A program made the translations under genes and the position numbers. Source: DATEDA01 sp963820965 (GTDB taxonomy: Bacteria; Pseudomonadota; Gammaproteobacteria; Burkholderiales; SG8-39). Taken from it: DNA of 64,000 nt. The notes under the pieces are model-generated. The model was not told where the DNA came from and did no database searches. It saw only the letters and a program-made list of their open reading frames with translations. Position 1 is the first letter of the stretch; the number at the start of each line of letters is the position of its first letter. Below, piece by piece: positions 46,580 to 55,720 of the stretch. The stretch lies in NCBI GenBank assembly GCA_963820965.1, contig CAWGCC010000064.1, forward strand, positions 62,001 to 126,000, read 5' to 3'.

Positions 46580-47827
46580 CTATCTGCTCGCCGCGGCGGC
46601 GAGCCTGGCACGGTACGGTGCGAGGACCTCGGCGTAAACGCGCGCCAGCGCGGTCGCCGCATGGCGCCAGGTGAGGCCGGCGCGCACGCGGCGAATCGCT
46701 GCCCGCCCATACGCTCGGGCGAGCTCCGGGTTGCGATGGAAGCGCGCCAGGCGGTCGGCGAGCGCGGCCGGGTCGTCGGGCGGCACCAGGTATCCGGTCA
46801 CTTCGTTCTGGATGGCCTGGCCGATCGTGCCGACGTCCGATCCGATCACCGGCACGCCGGACGCCATCGCTTCCAGCGGGGACACCGAGCACGCGTCGCC
46901 GGACGGCGCGGCGACGACCACGTCGGCGGAGCTGTACGCGTCGCGCAGCGCGGCGTGGGGGCGGGTACGGATGTAGGTCACTTGCGAGGCGACACGCTCC
47001 CCCGCTGCGATCACGCGAAGGCGACCGATCACCGACGCCAGGCCGGGGCCGTCGGTCTCGCCGCTGATCACGAGCCGGGCGTTGACGCCGTGATCGCGAC
47101 GGAGCTGCCCCACGGCGCGGATGGCGGTGTCGACGCCTTCGCCCGGCAGAAACCGGGCGAACTGCAGGATCACGAACTCGTCCGCGCGCAAGCCGAAGCG
47201 GACGCGCGCGGCCCTGGAGCCCGGGCCGAACGCCGCGGCGTCGACGCCGCCGGGGACGACGTCGATGCGCTCCGGGTCCGCCCCGTACAGCGCGACGAGG
47301 TCGTCGCGCTCCTGCGGATGAAGCGCGATCAGCCGGTCGGCGGCCGCGGCGAGCCGGTGCTCCACCCGCGCGCGCTCGACCGGGAATGCGTCGCAGGCCC
47401 GGCCCCGGCTGCGGACCTTGTCGAGGTCGTGAAAGGTCGTGACGAACGGGACGCCGCACCGCTGCTTCAGCCGCATCGCGGCGATCCCGGACAGGAACGA
47501 GCTCGCGTGCACGACGTCGTAACGTCCCCGGTGCGCCGCGCAGACCTGTACGAAGCGCGTGGCGAACTCGTCCATGTGGGGCAGGAGCGCCTGCCGCGGA
47601 AGGAAATGGGGCGGCCCCGCCGCCACGTTCATTACGCACGCATTGGCGCCGATCTCCACGACCGGCAGCGACCACAGGTCGCTGCGGCGCGTGAATACAT
47701 CCACGTGATGGCCGGCGGCGCCAAGCTCGCAGGCAACGTGCGCGACATAGCCGGCCCGGCCGTCCCCCGTCGGACCGTCATCGTGACCGATCGGGCTCGC
47801 GTCGCCGCTGATGAGAGCGATCTTCAC
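46580..47827 (-). CDS. GT4-family glycosyltransferase
   Basis: A retaining GT-B glycosyltransferase of 415 residues. The N-terminal domain starts MKIALISGDASPIGHDDG and has AGYVAHVACELGAAGHHVDV. The C-terminal donor-binding domain contains VVPGGVDAAAFGPG, VILQFARFLPGEGVDTAIRA, YSSADVVVAAPSGDACSVSP and the GT4 motif E-x7-E in SVSPLEAMASGVPVIGSD. It would transfer an NDP-sugar to a glycan or lipid, acting at the cytoplasmic face. It is closest to sucrose-synthase-like/mannosyltransferase GT4 groups. The ATG at 47827 is convergent with the PAS kinase (10-bp gap). A strong hairpin lies just upstream. Confidence 0.9.
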   Translation of the reverse strand: MKIALISGDASPIGHDDGPTGDGRAGYVAHVACELGAAGHHVDVFTRRSDLWSLPVVEIGANACVMNVAAGPPHFLPRQALLPHMDEFATRFVQVCAAHRGRYDVVHASSFLSGIAAMRLKQRCGVPFVTTFHDLDKVRSRGRACDAFPVERARVEHRLAAAADRLIALHPQERDDLVALYGADPERIDVVPGGVDAAAFGPGSRAARVRFGLRADEFVILQFARFLPGEGVDTAIRAVGQLRRDHGVNARLVISGETDGPGLASVIGRLRVIAAGERVASQVTYIRTRPHAALRDAYSSADVVVAAPSGDACSVSPLEAMASGVPVIGSDVGTIGQAIQNEVTGYLVPPDDPAALADRLARFHRNPELARAYGRAAIRRVRAGLTWRHAATALARVYAEVLAPYRARLAAAASR

Positions 47828-47868
47828 GCCCCCGATGTTGCAAACGGCATGCCAGCGGCAGAAACGAG

Positions 47869-47900
47869 CGCGCCGGCCGGATCAAGCTCCGGCCGGCGCG
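47869..47900 (-). terminator. Perfect 12-bp inverted repeat downstream of DUF1328 gene
   Basis: CGCGCCGGCCGG (47869-47880) pairs perfectly with CCGGCCGGCGCG (47889-47900) around an 8-base loop. It lies 34 bp downstream of the DUF1328 stop on the minus strand and 42 bp upstream of the glycosyltransferase ATG. Only three Ts follow on the minus strand, so it may be a weak terminator or an attenuator-like structure. Confidence 0.6.
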
Positions 47901-47933
47901 ATTCGAGCCGGGCAGTCGTCCCGTTGCGATCCG

Positions 47934-48101
47934 CTACAACGGCGGTCGCCGGCGGCCCAGGACGAGGAACACGATGAACAGGATGAGCCCGACGACGAAC
48001 AAGATCCAGGCGATGTTCACCGCCGTACCGGCAAGGCCCGAGAATCCGAGCACCGCCGCGATCAGCCCGATCACGAGGAAGACTACAGCCCAGTAGAACA
48101 T
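47934..48101 (-). CDS. DUF1328 (YtjA-type) small membrane protein
   Basis: A 55-residue protein with two membrane helices: MFYWAVVFLVIGLIAAVLGF, then SGLAGTAVNIAWILFVVGLI and LFIVFLVLG, ending in RRRPPL. The F-x-x-A-G-x-A-x-x-(I/L)-A-x-(I/V)-L-F central pattern defines DUF1328/YtjA. AGGAGGCACC precedes the ATG at 48101 with ideal spacing. Function is unknown; the genes are typical companions of CsbD and BON genes in stress regions. It is 39 bp after the exported C-x10-C protein on the same strand. Confidence 0.88.
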   Translation of the reverse strand: MFYWAVVFLVIGLIAAVLGFSGLAGTAVNIAWILFVVGLILFIVFLVLGRRRPPL

Positions 48102-48140
48102 GGTGCCTCCTGAAAGAGGTACGTTGAGGGCGCGACTCCG

Positions 48141-48710
48141 CTACGGCCGGGCGAACTTCGTCTTCGCTTCGGCGACGCAGGACGTCTTCGCGTCGCCCGT
48201 CAGCGCGTCGCAACGCGCCATGGCTGCGCGATACTGGGCGTCACGGTTCGCTGCGGACGCATCGGCGCGCGTGTCGGCGCGGCCGGGCTCGCGGGCGTCG
48301 GCGCGGTCGGCCTTCGCTTCGGCCTTCGCCTTCGCCTCGGCCGCCTTTGCGTCCTTCACGCACGCGTCCTTGGCGTTGCCGGAGAGATCGTCGCACTTCT
48401 CCTTCGCGACGTCGTACTGCGCCTCGGCGCGCACGACGCGCGCGTCGGCCCGCGCCTTGGCGGTGCCCTTGTTTTTGGCGTCGAGCTCGGCAATGGCGAT
48501 GCGCTGGTCCGCCTTCGCCTGCGCCTCGCACACGTCCTCGGCGTTACCTGACAGCCGGTCGCACGCTTCCTTGGCGGCCTTGTACTGGGCCTCGATGCGG
48601 TCCTTCTCGGCCTTGTAGGCGTCGCGGGTCATCCGGTCTTCCGCCAGCACCGTCCCGGCTGTTGCGAGGCCGAGAGCGATGAGAGCGGCAACGATGGGTT
48701 TGCGGTTCAT
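48141..48710 (-). CDS. Secreted helical protein with three C-x10-C repeats
   Basis: A 189-residue exported protein, paralogue of the one at 27957. A signal (MNRKPIVAALIALGLATAGT, cleaved near VLA-E) precedes Lys/Ala/Asp-rich helices. Three units have the form (A)K-E-x-C-D-x-L-(S/T)-G-(N/D)-A-x3-C: CDRLSGNAEDVC, CDDLSGNAKDAC and CDALTGDAKTSC. Each probably forms a disulfide-locked helical hairpin. Between units 2 and 3 is a low-complexity AEAKAKAEAKADRADA stretch. GGAGG lies near the ATG at 48710. Its last codons reach LigD-independent ground 40 bp before DUF1328. No function is assigned. Confidence 0.8.
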   Translation of the reverse strand: MNRKPIVAALIALGLATAGTVLAEDRMTRDAYKAEKDRIEAQYKAAKEACDRLSGNAEDVCEAQAKADQRIAIAELDAKNKGTAKARADARVVRAEAQYDVAKEKCDDLSGNAKDACVKDAKAAEAKAKAEAKADRADAREPGRADTRADASAANRDAQYRAAMARCDALTGDAKTSCVAEAKTKFARP

Positions 48711-48721
48711 GGGGCCTCCGG

Positions 48722-48943
48722 CTACGGGTTGCGGGTGTCGACGTCGCGCAGACCGTCCTCGAACGTCTTCACCTGACGCTCGGCCTCGTCCTTCGAGATG
48801 CCGTACTGCTCCTGCACCTTGCCGACGAGCTGGTCGCGCTTGCCGCCGATGACGTCGAGCTCGTCGTCGGTCAGCTTGCCCCACTGCTCCTTGACCTTGC
48901 CCTTGAACTGCTTCCAGTTGCCTTCGATGCGATCCCAGTTCAT
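48722..48943 (-). CDS. CsbD family stress protein
   Basis: A 73-residue CsbD-like protein: MNWDRIEGNWKQFKGKVKEQ, then WGKLTDDELDVIGGKRDQLV and GKVQEQYGISKDEAERQV. This matches the family along its whole length (YjbJ type in enterobacteria). CsbD proteins are small, highly expressed stress proteins of unknown mechanism. AGGAG lies seven bases before the ATG at 48943. It is 11 bp after (upstream of) the C-x10-C gene on the same strand, which suggests one transcript CsbD - C-x10-C - DUF1328. Confidence 0.95.
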   Translation of the reverse strand: MNWDRIEGNWKQFKGKVKEQWGKLTDDELDVIGGKRDQLVGKVQEQYGISKDEAERQVKTFEDGLRDVDTRNP

Positions 48944-49032
48944 GTCTTGCTCCTATGCGTCGATTCGTCGTGCGCGCGGAATGCACGCACGCATCGCGAC
49001 GCCCTAGCTGCAACCGGCGTGCCCGGGACCGC

Positions 49033-50214
49033 TCAACCGAGGAGCGTGCCGATCGGCTCGGCGACGCGATCGGCGATGGTCTTCGCGACCGCGATCAGCG
49101 GCGCGCCGAGCACGAGCCCCCACGCGCCCCACAGCCATCCGAAGAAGAGCAGCCCGACGAACACCGCAACGGCGTTCGTCTGCGACGCGCGGCTCTGGAG
49201 CCAGGTCTGGAACACCATGCCGATGGTCGCCGTGACGACGAGCGTGCCGCCGCCGAGCAGCGCCGCGCTGGCGGACATGCCGAACTGCAGCAGGCCGCCG
49301 ATTGCGAGCGCGACGGCCGCCACGGCGGCGCCCACATAGGGCACGAGATGGAGCAGGCCGGCGGCGATGCCCCATGCGATCGGGTTGTCGAGCCCGACCG
49401 CGGCCGCGAGCGTCATCACGGCGATTGCGACCGCGACGTTGGTGACCATCGTCACGAACATGTAGCGCTGGACGTGGGCGTCGATCTCCTGCAGGACCTC
49501 GATCGTCATGCGCTTGCGCGCGAGCGACGGTCCCACGAACTGCATCAGCTTGCGCTTGAAGGAATCTCCGGCGAGCAGCAGGAAGAATGCGAGCAAGACC
49601 GCGAGCCCCAGCTCCGACAGCACGGCGAGGGCCGACGCGGCCTGCGCAAGCACGAACTGCTGCAGCTGCATCGCGATCCCGGGCTCACCCACCGGCACGG
49701 CGGTGCGCTTCGACGCCGGCGGTGGCTTCGCGCCAGTCTGGTCGCTGGCCGCTTGCTCGAGCTCTTTCGCCGCCTGCTGGACATGCGCGATCGGACCGCT
49801 CCGGTCGCGGGCCTGCTCCACTGCGAGGCGGATCTTCCGTGCGGCGTCGGGGAGCGCGGCCATCGCGCGCTCCAAGTCGTCGCCGAGCGCGTAGATTCCG
49901 GTGCCCAGGGCGGCGACGACCAGGATGAGCACCGCGCTCGCGCTGATGGCCCGCGGCAGGCGGAGGCGTTCGAGCGCGACGACGATCGGCCGGAGCGCGT
50001 ACGAGATGAGGATCCCCGCCACGAACGGAATGAAGAACGCCTGGGCCCAGCGGAGCAGGGCGATCACGGCGATCGCCGCAATGACGACGACCGCGACGGC
50101 GACGGCGCGACGCCGAGGCGACGTGCGCTGCACGCCGGCAGGCGTTGGTGCGACGGCGTCGCTCGACCGGGCCGGCGCTTCACCGGCACTCGCGTTCGCC
50201 TCGGCATGGGACAT
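49033..50214 (-). CDS. AI-2E family membrane transporter (second copy)
   Basis: A 393-residue AI-2E/PerM-type membrane protein, larger than the copy at 28866. A hydrophilic N-terminal tail (~35 residues) precedes helices AVAVAVVVIAAIAVIALL and FFIPFVAGILISYALRPIVV. A soluble helical stretch with an inserted linker (QTGAKPPPASKRTAVPVGEP) leads to the conserved C-terminal bundle: GLAVLLAFFLLLAGDSFKRK, LLHLVPYVGAAVAAVALAIG and FGWLWGAWGLVLGAPLIAVA. Substrate is unknown. GGAGG lies six bases before the ATG at 50214. It is divergent from the genes at 50496-52666, and the intervening 281 bp contain an 11-bp inverted repeat. Confidence 0.88.
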   Translation of the reverse strand: MSHAEANASAGEAPARSSDAVAPTPAGVQRTSPRRRAVAVAVVVIAAIAVIALLRWAQAFFIPFVAGILISYALRPIVVALERLRLPRAISASAVLILVVAALGTGIYALGDDLERAMAALPDAARKIRLAVEQARDRSGPIAHVQQAAKELEQAASDQTGAKPPPASKRTAVPVGEPGIAMQLQQFVLAQAASALAVLSELGLAVLLAFFLLLAGDSFKRKLMQFVGPSLARKRMTIEVLQEIDAHVQRYMFVTMVTNVAVAIAVMTLAAAVGLDNPIAWGIAAGLLHLVPYVGAAVAAVALAIGGLLQFGMSASAALLGGGTLVVTATIGMVFQTWLQSRASQTNAVAVFVGLLFFGWLWGAWGLVLGAPLIAVAKTIADRVAEPIGTLLG

Positions 50215-50344
50215 CGTTGTCCTCCAATCGACGGGCGAACGAGCACGGGCTCATCCTCACCTCGCGCCCTCTCGAGCATGGGGCGTGCCAGCTGCCACTC
50301 GCCGGCGGTATCGGGCAGTCGATGGCCTGCAATGCGTGCGCCGT

Positions 50345-50376
50345 GTAACTTTTTCGCATGAGGCGGAAGAAGTTAC
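50345..50376. promoter_or_regulatory. 11-bp inverted repeat in the AI-2E/Ku divergent region
   Basis: GTAACTTTTTC (50345-50355) and GAAGAAGTTAC (50366-50376) form an inverted repeat with one mismatch and a 10-bp spacer. With flanking bases the symmetry reaches 14 bp. It lies in an AT-rich spot 131 bp from the AI-2E ATG and 120 bp before the ATG at 50496. The centre-to-centre spacing of about 21 bp would place both arms on one DNA face, which fits a dimeric regulator, but this is inference. Confidence 0.45.
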
Positions 50377-50495
50377 GCGAGCGGCCGGGTGGCGTCCGAC
50401 TTGCTTGTGCCTGTCGCCCCAATGGACTGGCATCTCCGCCGCCGGCGGGCCTGACCGCGTGCACGCCGCGGCACGCTTCGTGCTGAGCGAAGGCC

Positions 50496-50795
50496 ATGTG
50501 GAAGTCGACCCTGCGCTCGATCCGGCGCGACGCCGATTCGCCAAGCGCGCACCTTCTCGACCAGGTCCTGCTCGGCGGAAGCATCGGCATGGCGAGCGGC
50601 GGGATGCTCGCGCTCCTCCTGGGAACAACCGGCCCGATGGTCGCATTCGGCGCCGTCCTGGGGATCTTCACCGGGCTTGTCGCCGGACTGCTGCTGTGGA
50701 TCGGTTCGGCGGATCTGCCCGAGGACCCGATTCTTCCGGTTCATGCCGGCGACCGGCGTCGAGCCCGGGAGACGCAAGTCCGCCACCGTTCGTAG
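50496..50795 (+). CDS. Small membrane protein upstream of ku
   Basis: A 99-residue protein with two hydrophobic helices (LLGGSIGMASGGMLALLLGT and AFGAVLGIFTGLVAGLLLWI), flanked by a charged N-terminus (MWKSTLRSIRRDADSPSAH) and a basic tail. Glycine spacing (G-x3-G) suggests tightly packed helices. No family is recognised. It is 42 bp before ku and may be co-transcribed with it. The ATG at 50496 lacks a strong ribosome-binding site, so the start is uncertain. Confidence 0.55.
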   Translation: MWKSTLRSIRRDADSPSAHLLDQVLLGGSIGMASGGMLALLLGTTGPMVAFGAVLGIFTGLVAGLLLWIGSADLPEDPILPVHAGDRRRARETQVRHRS

Positions 50796-50837
50796 CGAGC
50801 GGGCGCCGCGCCGTATTCGTTTGCTCAGGGAACCTCC

Positions 50838-51746
50838 ATGCCGCGTGCGATCTGGAAGGGCGCCATCACATTCGGGCTGGTGCATATCCCGGTCACTCTC
50901 CATCCGGCATCGACGGCGAGGGCGATCGACCTCGATCTTCTCGACCGGCGCGATTTCGCGCCGGTCGGTTACAAGCGGGTCAACAAGCGCACCGGCAAGG
51001 AGGTGGCGCCCGAGGATACGGTGAAGGGCTACGAGCACCAGAAAGGCCAGTACGTCGTCGTGAGCGACGATGACTTCAGGCAGGCGAACGTCAAGGCGAC
51101 GCAGACGGTCGACATCCAGGCATTCGTGGACGCCGGTGAGATCGAGCCCTACTCCTACGATACGCCGTACTACCTCGAGCCCGGGAAACGCGGCGAAAAG
51201 GGCTACGCGCTGCTCCTCGAGACACTCCGGAAGACCGGCCGCGTGGGCGTAGCGAAAGTCGTCCTCCACACTCGCCAGCACCTCGCCGCGGTGCTGCCCG
51301 TCGACCGGCTGCTCGCGCTGAACACGCTGCGGTTCGCGGACGAGATCCGGCCGACAGGGAAGCTGAAGCTCCCCGGCGACAACCTCAAAGCGCTGGGCAT
51401 CTCGCCCAAGGAGCTCGCGATGGCGGCGCGGCTCGTCGAAGACATGACCGAGAAGTGGGATCCCGAGGGGTTCAAGGACACTTATCGAGACGATCTCCTC
51501 GCGCGCATCGAGCGCAAGGTCAAGAGCGGTCGAACGCACGAGGTCGTCCAGCCGGAGGAAGGCGAGGCGCCGCGCCGCAGTGCCCAGGTCATCGACCTCA
51601 TGGCGGCGCTGAGGAAGAGCCTCGACGCCAAGGGCGGCGGGAAGGCGGAGGATGCGCGGCACCGGCCGCGTCGCGCCGGATCACGCAGCCGGGGCACGCG
51701 CGCCCGCAGCTCGCACGAGATCGAGCGGCGCCGCCGCCGCGCCTGA
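50838..51746 (+). CDS. ku: Ku protein for non-homologous end joining
   Basis: Bacterial Ku, a homodimer that rings DNA double-strand ends and recruits LigD. The 302-residue product shows the core from MPRAIWKGAITFGLVHIPVT through DLDLLDRRDFAPVGYKRVNK, YVVVSDDDFRQANVKATQTV, KRGEKGYALLLETLRKTGRV and the C-terminal core ELAMAARLVEDMTEKWDPEG. The last ~50 residues are a Lys/Arg/Ser-rich tail (RHRPRRAGSRSRGTRARSSH), as in Ku proteins that use an extended basic end for DNA binding. The ATG at 50838 is the family start. The next gene begins two bases after the stop, giving a ku-ligD(pol) operon. Confidence 0.96.
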   Translation: MPRAIWKGAITFGLVHIPVTLHPASTARAIDLDLLDRRDFAPVGYKRVNKRTGKEVAPEDTVKGYEHQKGQYVVVSDDDFRQANVKATQTVDIQAFVDAGEIEPYSYDTPYYLEPGKRGEKGYALLLETLRKTGRVGVAKVVLHTRQHLAAVLPVDRLLALNTLRFADEIRPTGKLKLPGDNLKALGISPKELAMAARLVEDMTEKWDPEGFKDTYRDDLLARIERKVKSGRTHEVVQPEEGEAPRRSAQVIDLMAALRKSLDAKGGGKAEDARHRPRRAGSRSRGTRARSSHEIERRRRRA

Positions 51747-51748
51747 CC

Positions 51749-52666
51749 ATGCCTGCCGGGACCGGGCCGGTCCGCGTGGCCGGAGTCGCGATCACCCATC
51801 CCGATCGCCTCGTCTGGCCGGACGAGGGCATCACCAAGGCCGATCTCGCGCGGTACTACGAGCGGGTAGGGAAGTGGCTCCGCCCGCATCTCGTGCGCCG
51901 TCCGCTCAGCCTGGTCCGATGTCCGGGGGGCGTTGCGGCTCATTGCTTTTTCCAGAAGCACCCCGGGCCCGACCGGCCCGAGAGCGTGAGGACTTTCGTG
52001 TGGCGACGCTCGAGGGACGGCGAGCGCTACTTCTATGCCGCCGCGACCGCAGCCGCGATCCAGCTGGTCCAGCGCGGCGCCGTCGAGCTTCATACCTGGG
52101 GCGCAACGCTCCCGCGCGTCGCGCGTCCCGACCGCATGACGATCGACCTCGATCCGGATCCCGACCTGCCGTGGGCACGCGTCGTCGAAGCGGCGCGGCT
52201 GACACGCGCCCTGCTCGAAATGGTGGGGCTCGCCGGTTTTCTCAAGACGACGGGTGGCAAAGGGCTCCACATCGTGGTCCCGCTCGAGCGGCGCCATTCG
52301 TGGCCGGAAGTGAAGGCGTTCGCGCGCGCGATCGCCGAGCGTCTCGCGCTCACGATGCCCGACCGCTTCACCGCCAGCGTCGCGAAGCGGCGCCGGACCG
52401 GCAGGATCTTCATCGACTATCTGCGCAACACCGAAGGCGCGACCGCCGTTGCCGCCTACTCGGCCCGAGCGCGGCCGGGGGCGCCGGTCTCGACGCCGAT
52501 CCGCTGGGACGAGCTCGCCGCGGATGTGCGCGAGAGCTACTTCAACGTGAAGAACGTTCCGGTGCGCCTGGCGCGCAGCCGCAAGGATCCGTGGGCCGGG
52601 TACGCGCGCCAGGCGCAGCGCCTCACTCCCCCGATGCGGCGCGCGCTCGGCGTCGAGGAGCCTTGA
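51749..52666 (+). CDS. Stand-alone LigD polymerase/primase domain protein
   Basis: An archaeo-eukaryotic-primase-fold polymerase of 305 residues equivalent to the LigD POL domain, which fills or extends DNA ends during end joining, preferring ribonucleotides. Key segments are THPDRLVWPDEGITKADLAR, the catalytic Asp motif TIDLDPDPDLPWARV (D-x-D), FLKTTGGKGLHIVVPLE with the phosphate-binding lysine/His, and RIFIDYLRNTEGATAVAAYS with the third metal-site Asp. No ligase (LIG) or phosphoesterase (PE) domain follows, so sealing must come from a separate ligase. It starts two bases after ku, and its 3' end overlaps the convergent DUF421 gene by 44 bp. Confidence 0.93.
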   Translation: MPAGTGPVRVAGVAITHPDRLVWPDEGITKADLARYYERVGKWLRPHLVRRPLSLVRCPGGVAAHCFFQKHPGPDRPESVRTFVWRRSRDGERYFYAAATAAAIQLVQRGAVELHTWGATLPRVARPDRMTIDLDPDPDLPWARVVEAARLTRALLEMVGLAGFLKTTGGKGLHIVVPLERRHSWPEVKAFARAIAERLALTMPDRFTASVAKRRRTGRIFIDYLRNTEGATAVAAYSARARPGAPVSTPIRWDELAADVRESYFNVKNVPVRLARSRKDPWAGYARQAQRLTPPMRRALGVEEP

Positions 52667-53159
52667 CCTCTCCCCGGCGACGGGAGAGGACGCTGACCTC
52701 GCCGTCGCTTTCCAGAAACGCGGCCCGGACCTCGGCCAGGTCGTCGATGCCGTGGCCGCGCAGCTTCGCGCGCAGCTCGTCGACCGTTATGGACTCCCGG
52801 CGAAGGTTGCGTTGCAGGATCCGTCCGTTGCGAACGAGCGGCAGGGCGGGCGGCTCGATCAGCCGCCGCGCGGCGGGAAACCGGTACGCTACCCAGTCGA
52901 TCGCGATGTTCCAGCCGATGATCGTGGAGACCAGCACGATCCCGTCGCTGATCGAGCGGTACTCGCCGGCCATCGCGTTCTGCGCGGCGTCGGCGACCAG
53001 CACCAGGAGGAGAACGTCTGCCACGCCGATCGCGCCGACGTCACGGCGCAGTACGACGCGAAAGAGCGCGAAGAGAAACCAGTAGACGACGCTTCCCCGC
53101 ACGACGAGCTCGAGCGGGGCGACGCTGAAGGCGAAGAGCGCCTGCCAGTCGACGTTCAT
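52623..53159 (-). CDS. DUF421 (YcaP/YetF-type) membrane protein
   Basis: A 178-residue membrane protein. The N-terminal half has three helices (LELVVRGSVVYWFLFALFRV, VADVLLLVLVADAAQNAMAG and IVLVSTIIGWNIAIDWVAYR). The C-terminal half is the DUF421 cytoplasmic alpha/beta domain: LPLVRNGRILQRNLRRESIT, VDELRAKLRGHGIDDLAEVR, AAFLESDGEVSVLSRR. The FR-x3-(R/K)-R-D-x-G pattern after helix 1 is typical. Function in proteobacteria is unknown (YetF family, linked to spore germination or stress in others). The ATG at 53159 has a poor ribosome-binding site. Confidence 0.88.
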   Translation of the reverse strand: MNVDWQALFAFSVAPLELVVRGSVVYWFLFALFRVVLRRDVGAIGVADVLLLVLVADAAQNAMAGEYRSISDGIVLVSTIIGWNIAIDWVAYRFPAARRLIEPPALPLVRNGRILQRNLRRESITVDELRAKLRGHGIDDLAEVRAAFLESDGEVSVLSRRRGEVKAPRRRARAASGE

Positions 53160-53186
53160 CGGGACGTTCGGTGGGTGGTGCGTCCC

Positions 53187-53231
53187 GCCGGGCACCCCCC
53201 AGAGGGGAGGAGGGATTGGGGGGCGCCCGGC
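53187..53231. repeat. G/C-rich inverted repeat with purine loop
   Basis: GCCGGGCACCCCCC (53187-53200) pairs with GGGGGGCGCCCGGC (53218-53231), 13 of 14 positions, around a 17-base G/A-rich loop. It lies between the DUF421 start and the small gene ending at 53382. No T-run follows on either strand. It may be a terminator-like structure; the G-runs could also fold differently. Confidence 0.5.
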
Positions 53232-53381
53232 TCGGCTGCCCGGGCGCAGGGAGGATGCGCTGGACGCACGGGTACGCCATGCAACGTATGTGCCCGGCAA
53301 CCCCGTGCTGCTTCCGCGCGTCCCCGGGTGCGTCGGACACGACCGGCCAGGTGCTGCCGCACCCGAACAACAACGAGATCA

Positions 53382-53600
53382 TCAACGGTGGATTGCATCC
53401 TCCCGGAATGCGGGAGGTATCGGCGAAACCTGCATCGCGGTGCGCGTACGCGAAGTCGGCACGGCGCCGCCTTCGGCTTCCCACGTCTGCAGCGCCTCGC
53501 GGTGCTCGCGGCGACCGTGCTTGCGCGCCGCGTACTGCAGGATGTGCCTCGCGCCCAGCGCCAGCGTTGCCACGGCAAGGATCTCGAGTCCACGCATCAT
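53382..53600 (-). CDS. Small membrane-anchored protein of unknown function
   Basis: A 72-residue product: MMRGLEILAVATLALGARHI forms a signal anchor, then LQYAARKHGRREHREALQTW and EAEGGAVPTSRTRTAMQVSP. The LQTWE-x-EGGA-x-P pattern is one I recall from short uncharacterised proteins of Burkholderiales. GGAGG lies eight bases before the first ATG at 53600, supporting translation. It is divergent from the sigma-54 response regulator, with the tandem GTAAG element between them. Confidence 0.62.
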   Translation of the reverse strand: MMRGLEILAVATLALGARHILQYAARKHGRREHREALQTWEAEGGAVPTSRTRTAMQVSPIPPAFREDAIHR

Positions 53601-53701
53601 TGCGGTTACCTCCAGGTTGCGCCAGAAATGTCCGCGCTGGTACGCAAGTTGCGTGCCCTTCGCTTCGTATCACGATCCGCTTAACCGACCCCGGTTATCG
53701 T

Positions 53702-53731
53702 GTAAGAATTACAACACGCGGTAATCGTTGC
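53702..53731 (+). promoter_or_regulatory. Tandem GTAAGNNTTRC element, copy 3 (upstream of sigma-54 regulator)
   Basis: GTAAGAATTAC at 53702-53712 and GTAATCGTTGC at 53721-53731, 19 bp start to start. The first 11-mer with its flank (TGTAAGAATTACAAC) matches the one at 15441 exactly, and both are followed by CGCGGTAA. It lies 48 bp before the regulator ATG (53779) and 102 bp from the divergent small gene. Confidence 0.58.
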
Positions 53732-53778
53732 AGGCGCACTCACTAGAACACCGATGTATTTTTGAAGGAGGTCAGCCC

Positions 53779-55239
<1,461 letters not shown>

Positions 55240-55433
55240 CGCCCCGACCTCGAGCGGGGGCCCAGCGCGGCGCTTTGCGCCGTCGCCGAGACCAAGGCCG
55301 ATACCCGGCCGACTCGGTCCACGCGGCGGCGCGAGCGGACCTGATCCGCGCCTTTTCGGCCTCCGCAGCGGCCCATTCCCGGCCGGCACGGAAGGTGCTG
55401 TGTAGCGATGGAGGTGACAACAGGAGGCACCCC

Positions 55434-55679
55434 ATGGCCCATATCGACCGATCGTCTGCAGAAAACGCCGCGTTGCGGCAGGAATTACAAGGCGCGCTCG
55501 TGGGTACCGCGCTGCGATTCAGCGACGCAGTGCGTCGCTTCGACGAGCGCCGCCGCCGCTGCGGGTTCGACTACTCGTGCAGCCGCCTTCTCGACGAGAT
55601 CAGTCTTTCGCGGTCGATGCTGCTGGTGCTGGCGGACGAGGTCAGCCGGCAACGCGGGAGCGCGCGCGCAGCGCGCTAG
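55434..55679 (+). CDS. Small cytoplasmic helical protein of unknown function
   Basis: An 81-residue hydrophilic helical protein: MAHIDRSSAENAALRQELQG, then ALVGTALRFSDAVRRFDERR and CGFDYSCSRLLDEISLSRSM. Two cysteines lie in CGFDYSCS. No domain is recognised. AGGAGG lies six bases before the ATG at 55434, so translation is likely. It lies 194 bp after the sigma-54 regulator on the same strand; the gap holds nothing I can name. Confidence 0.6.
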   Translation: MAHIDRSSAENAALRQELQGALVGTALRFSDAVRRFDERRRRCGFDYSCSRLLDEISLSRSMLLVLADEVSRQRGSARAAR

Positions 55680-55720
55680 CCGTATCGTCGGAGGGCCCGG
55701 GGCGGCGGCGCGCGAGCCGT

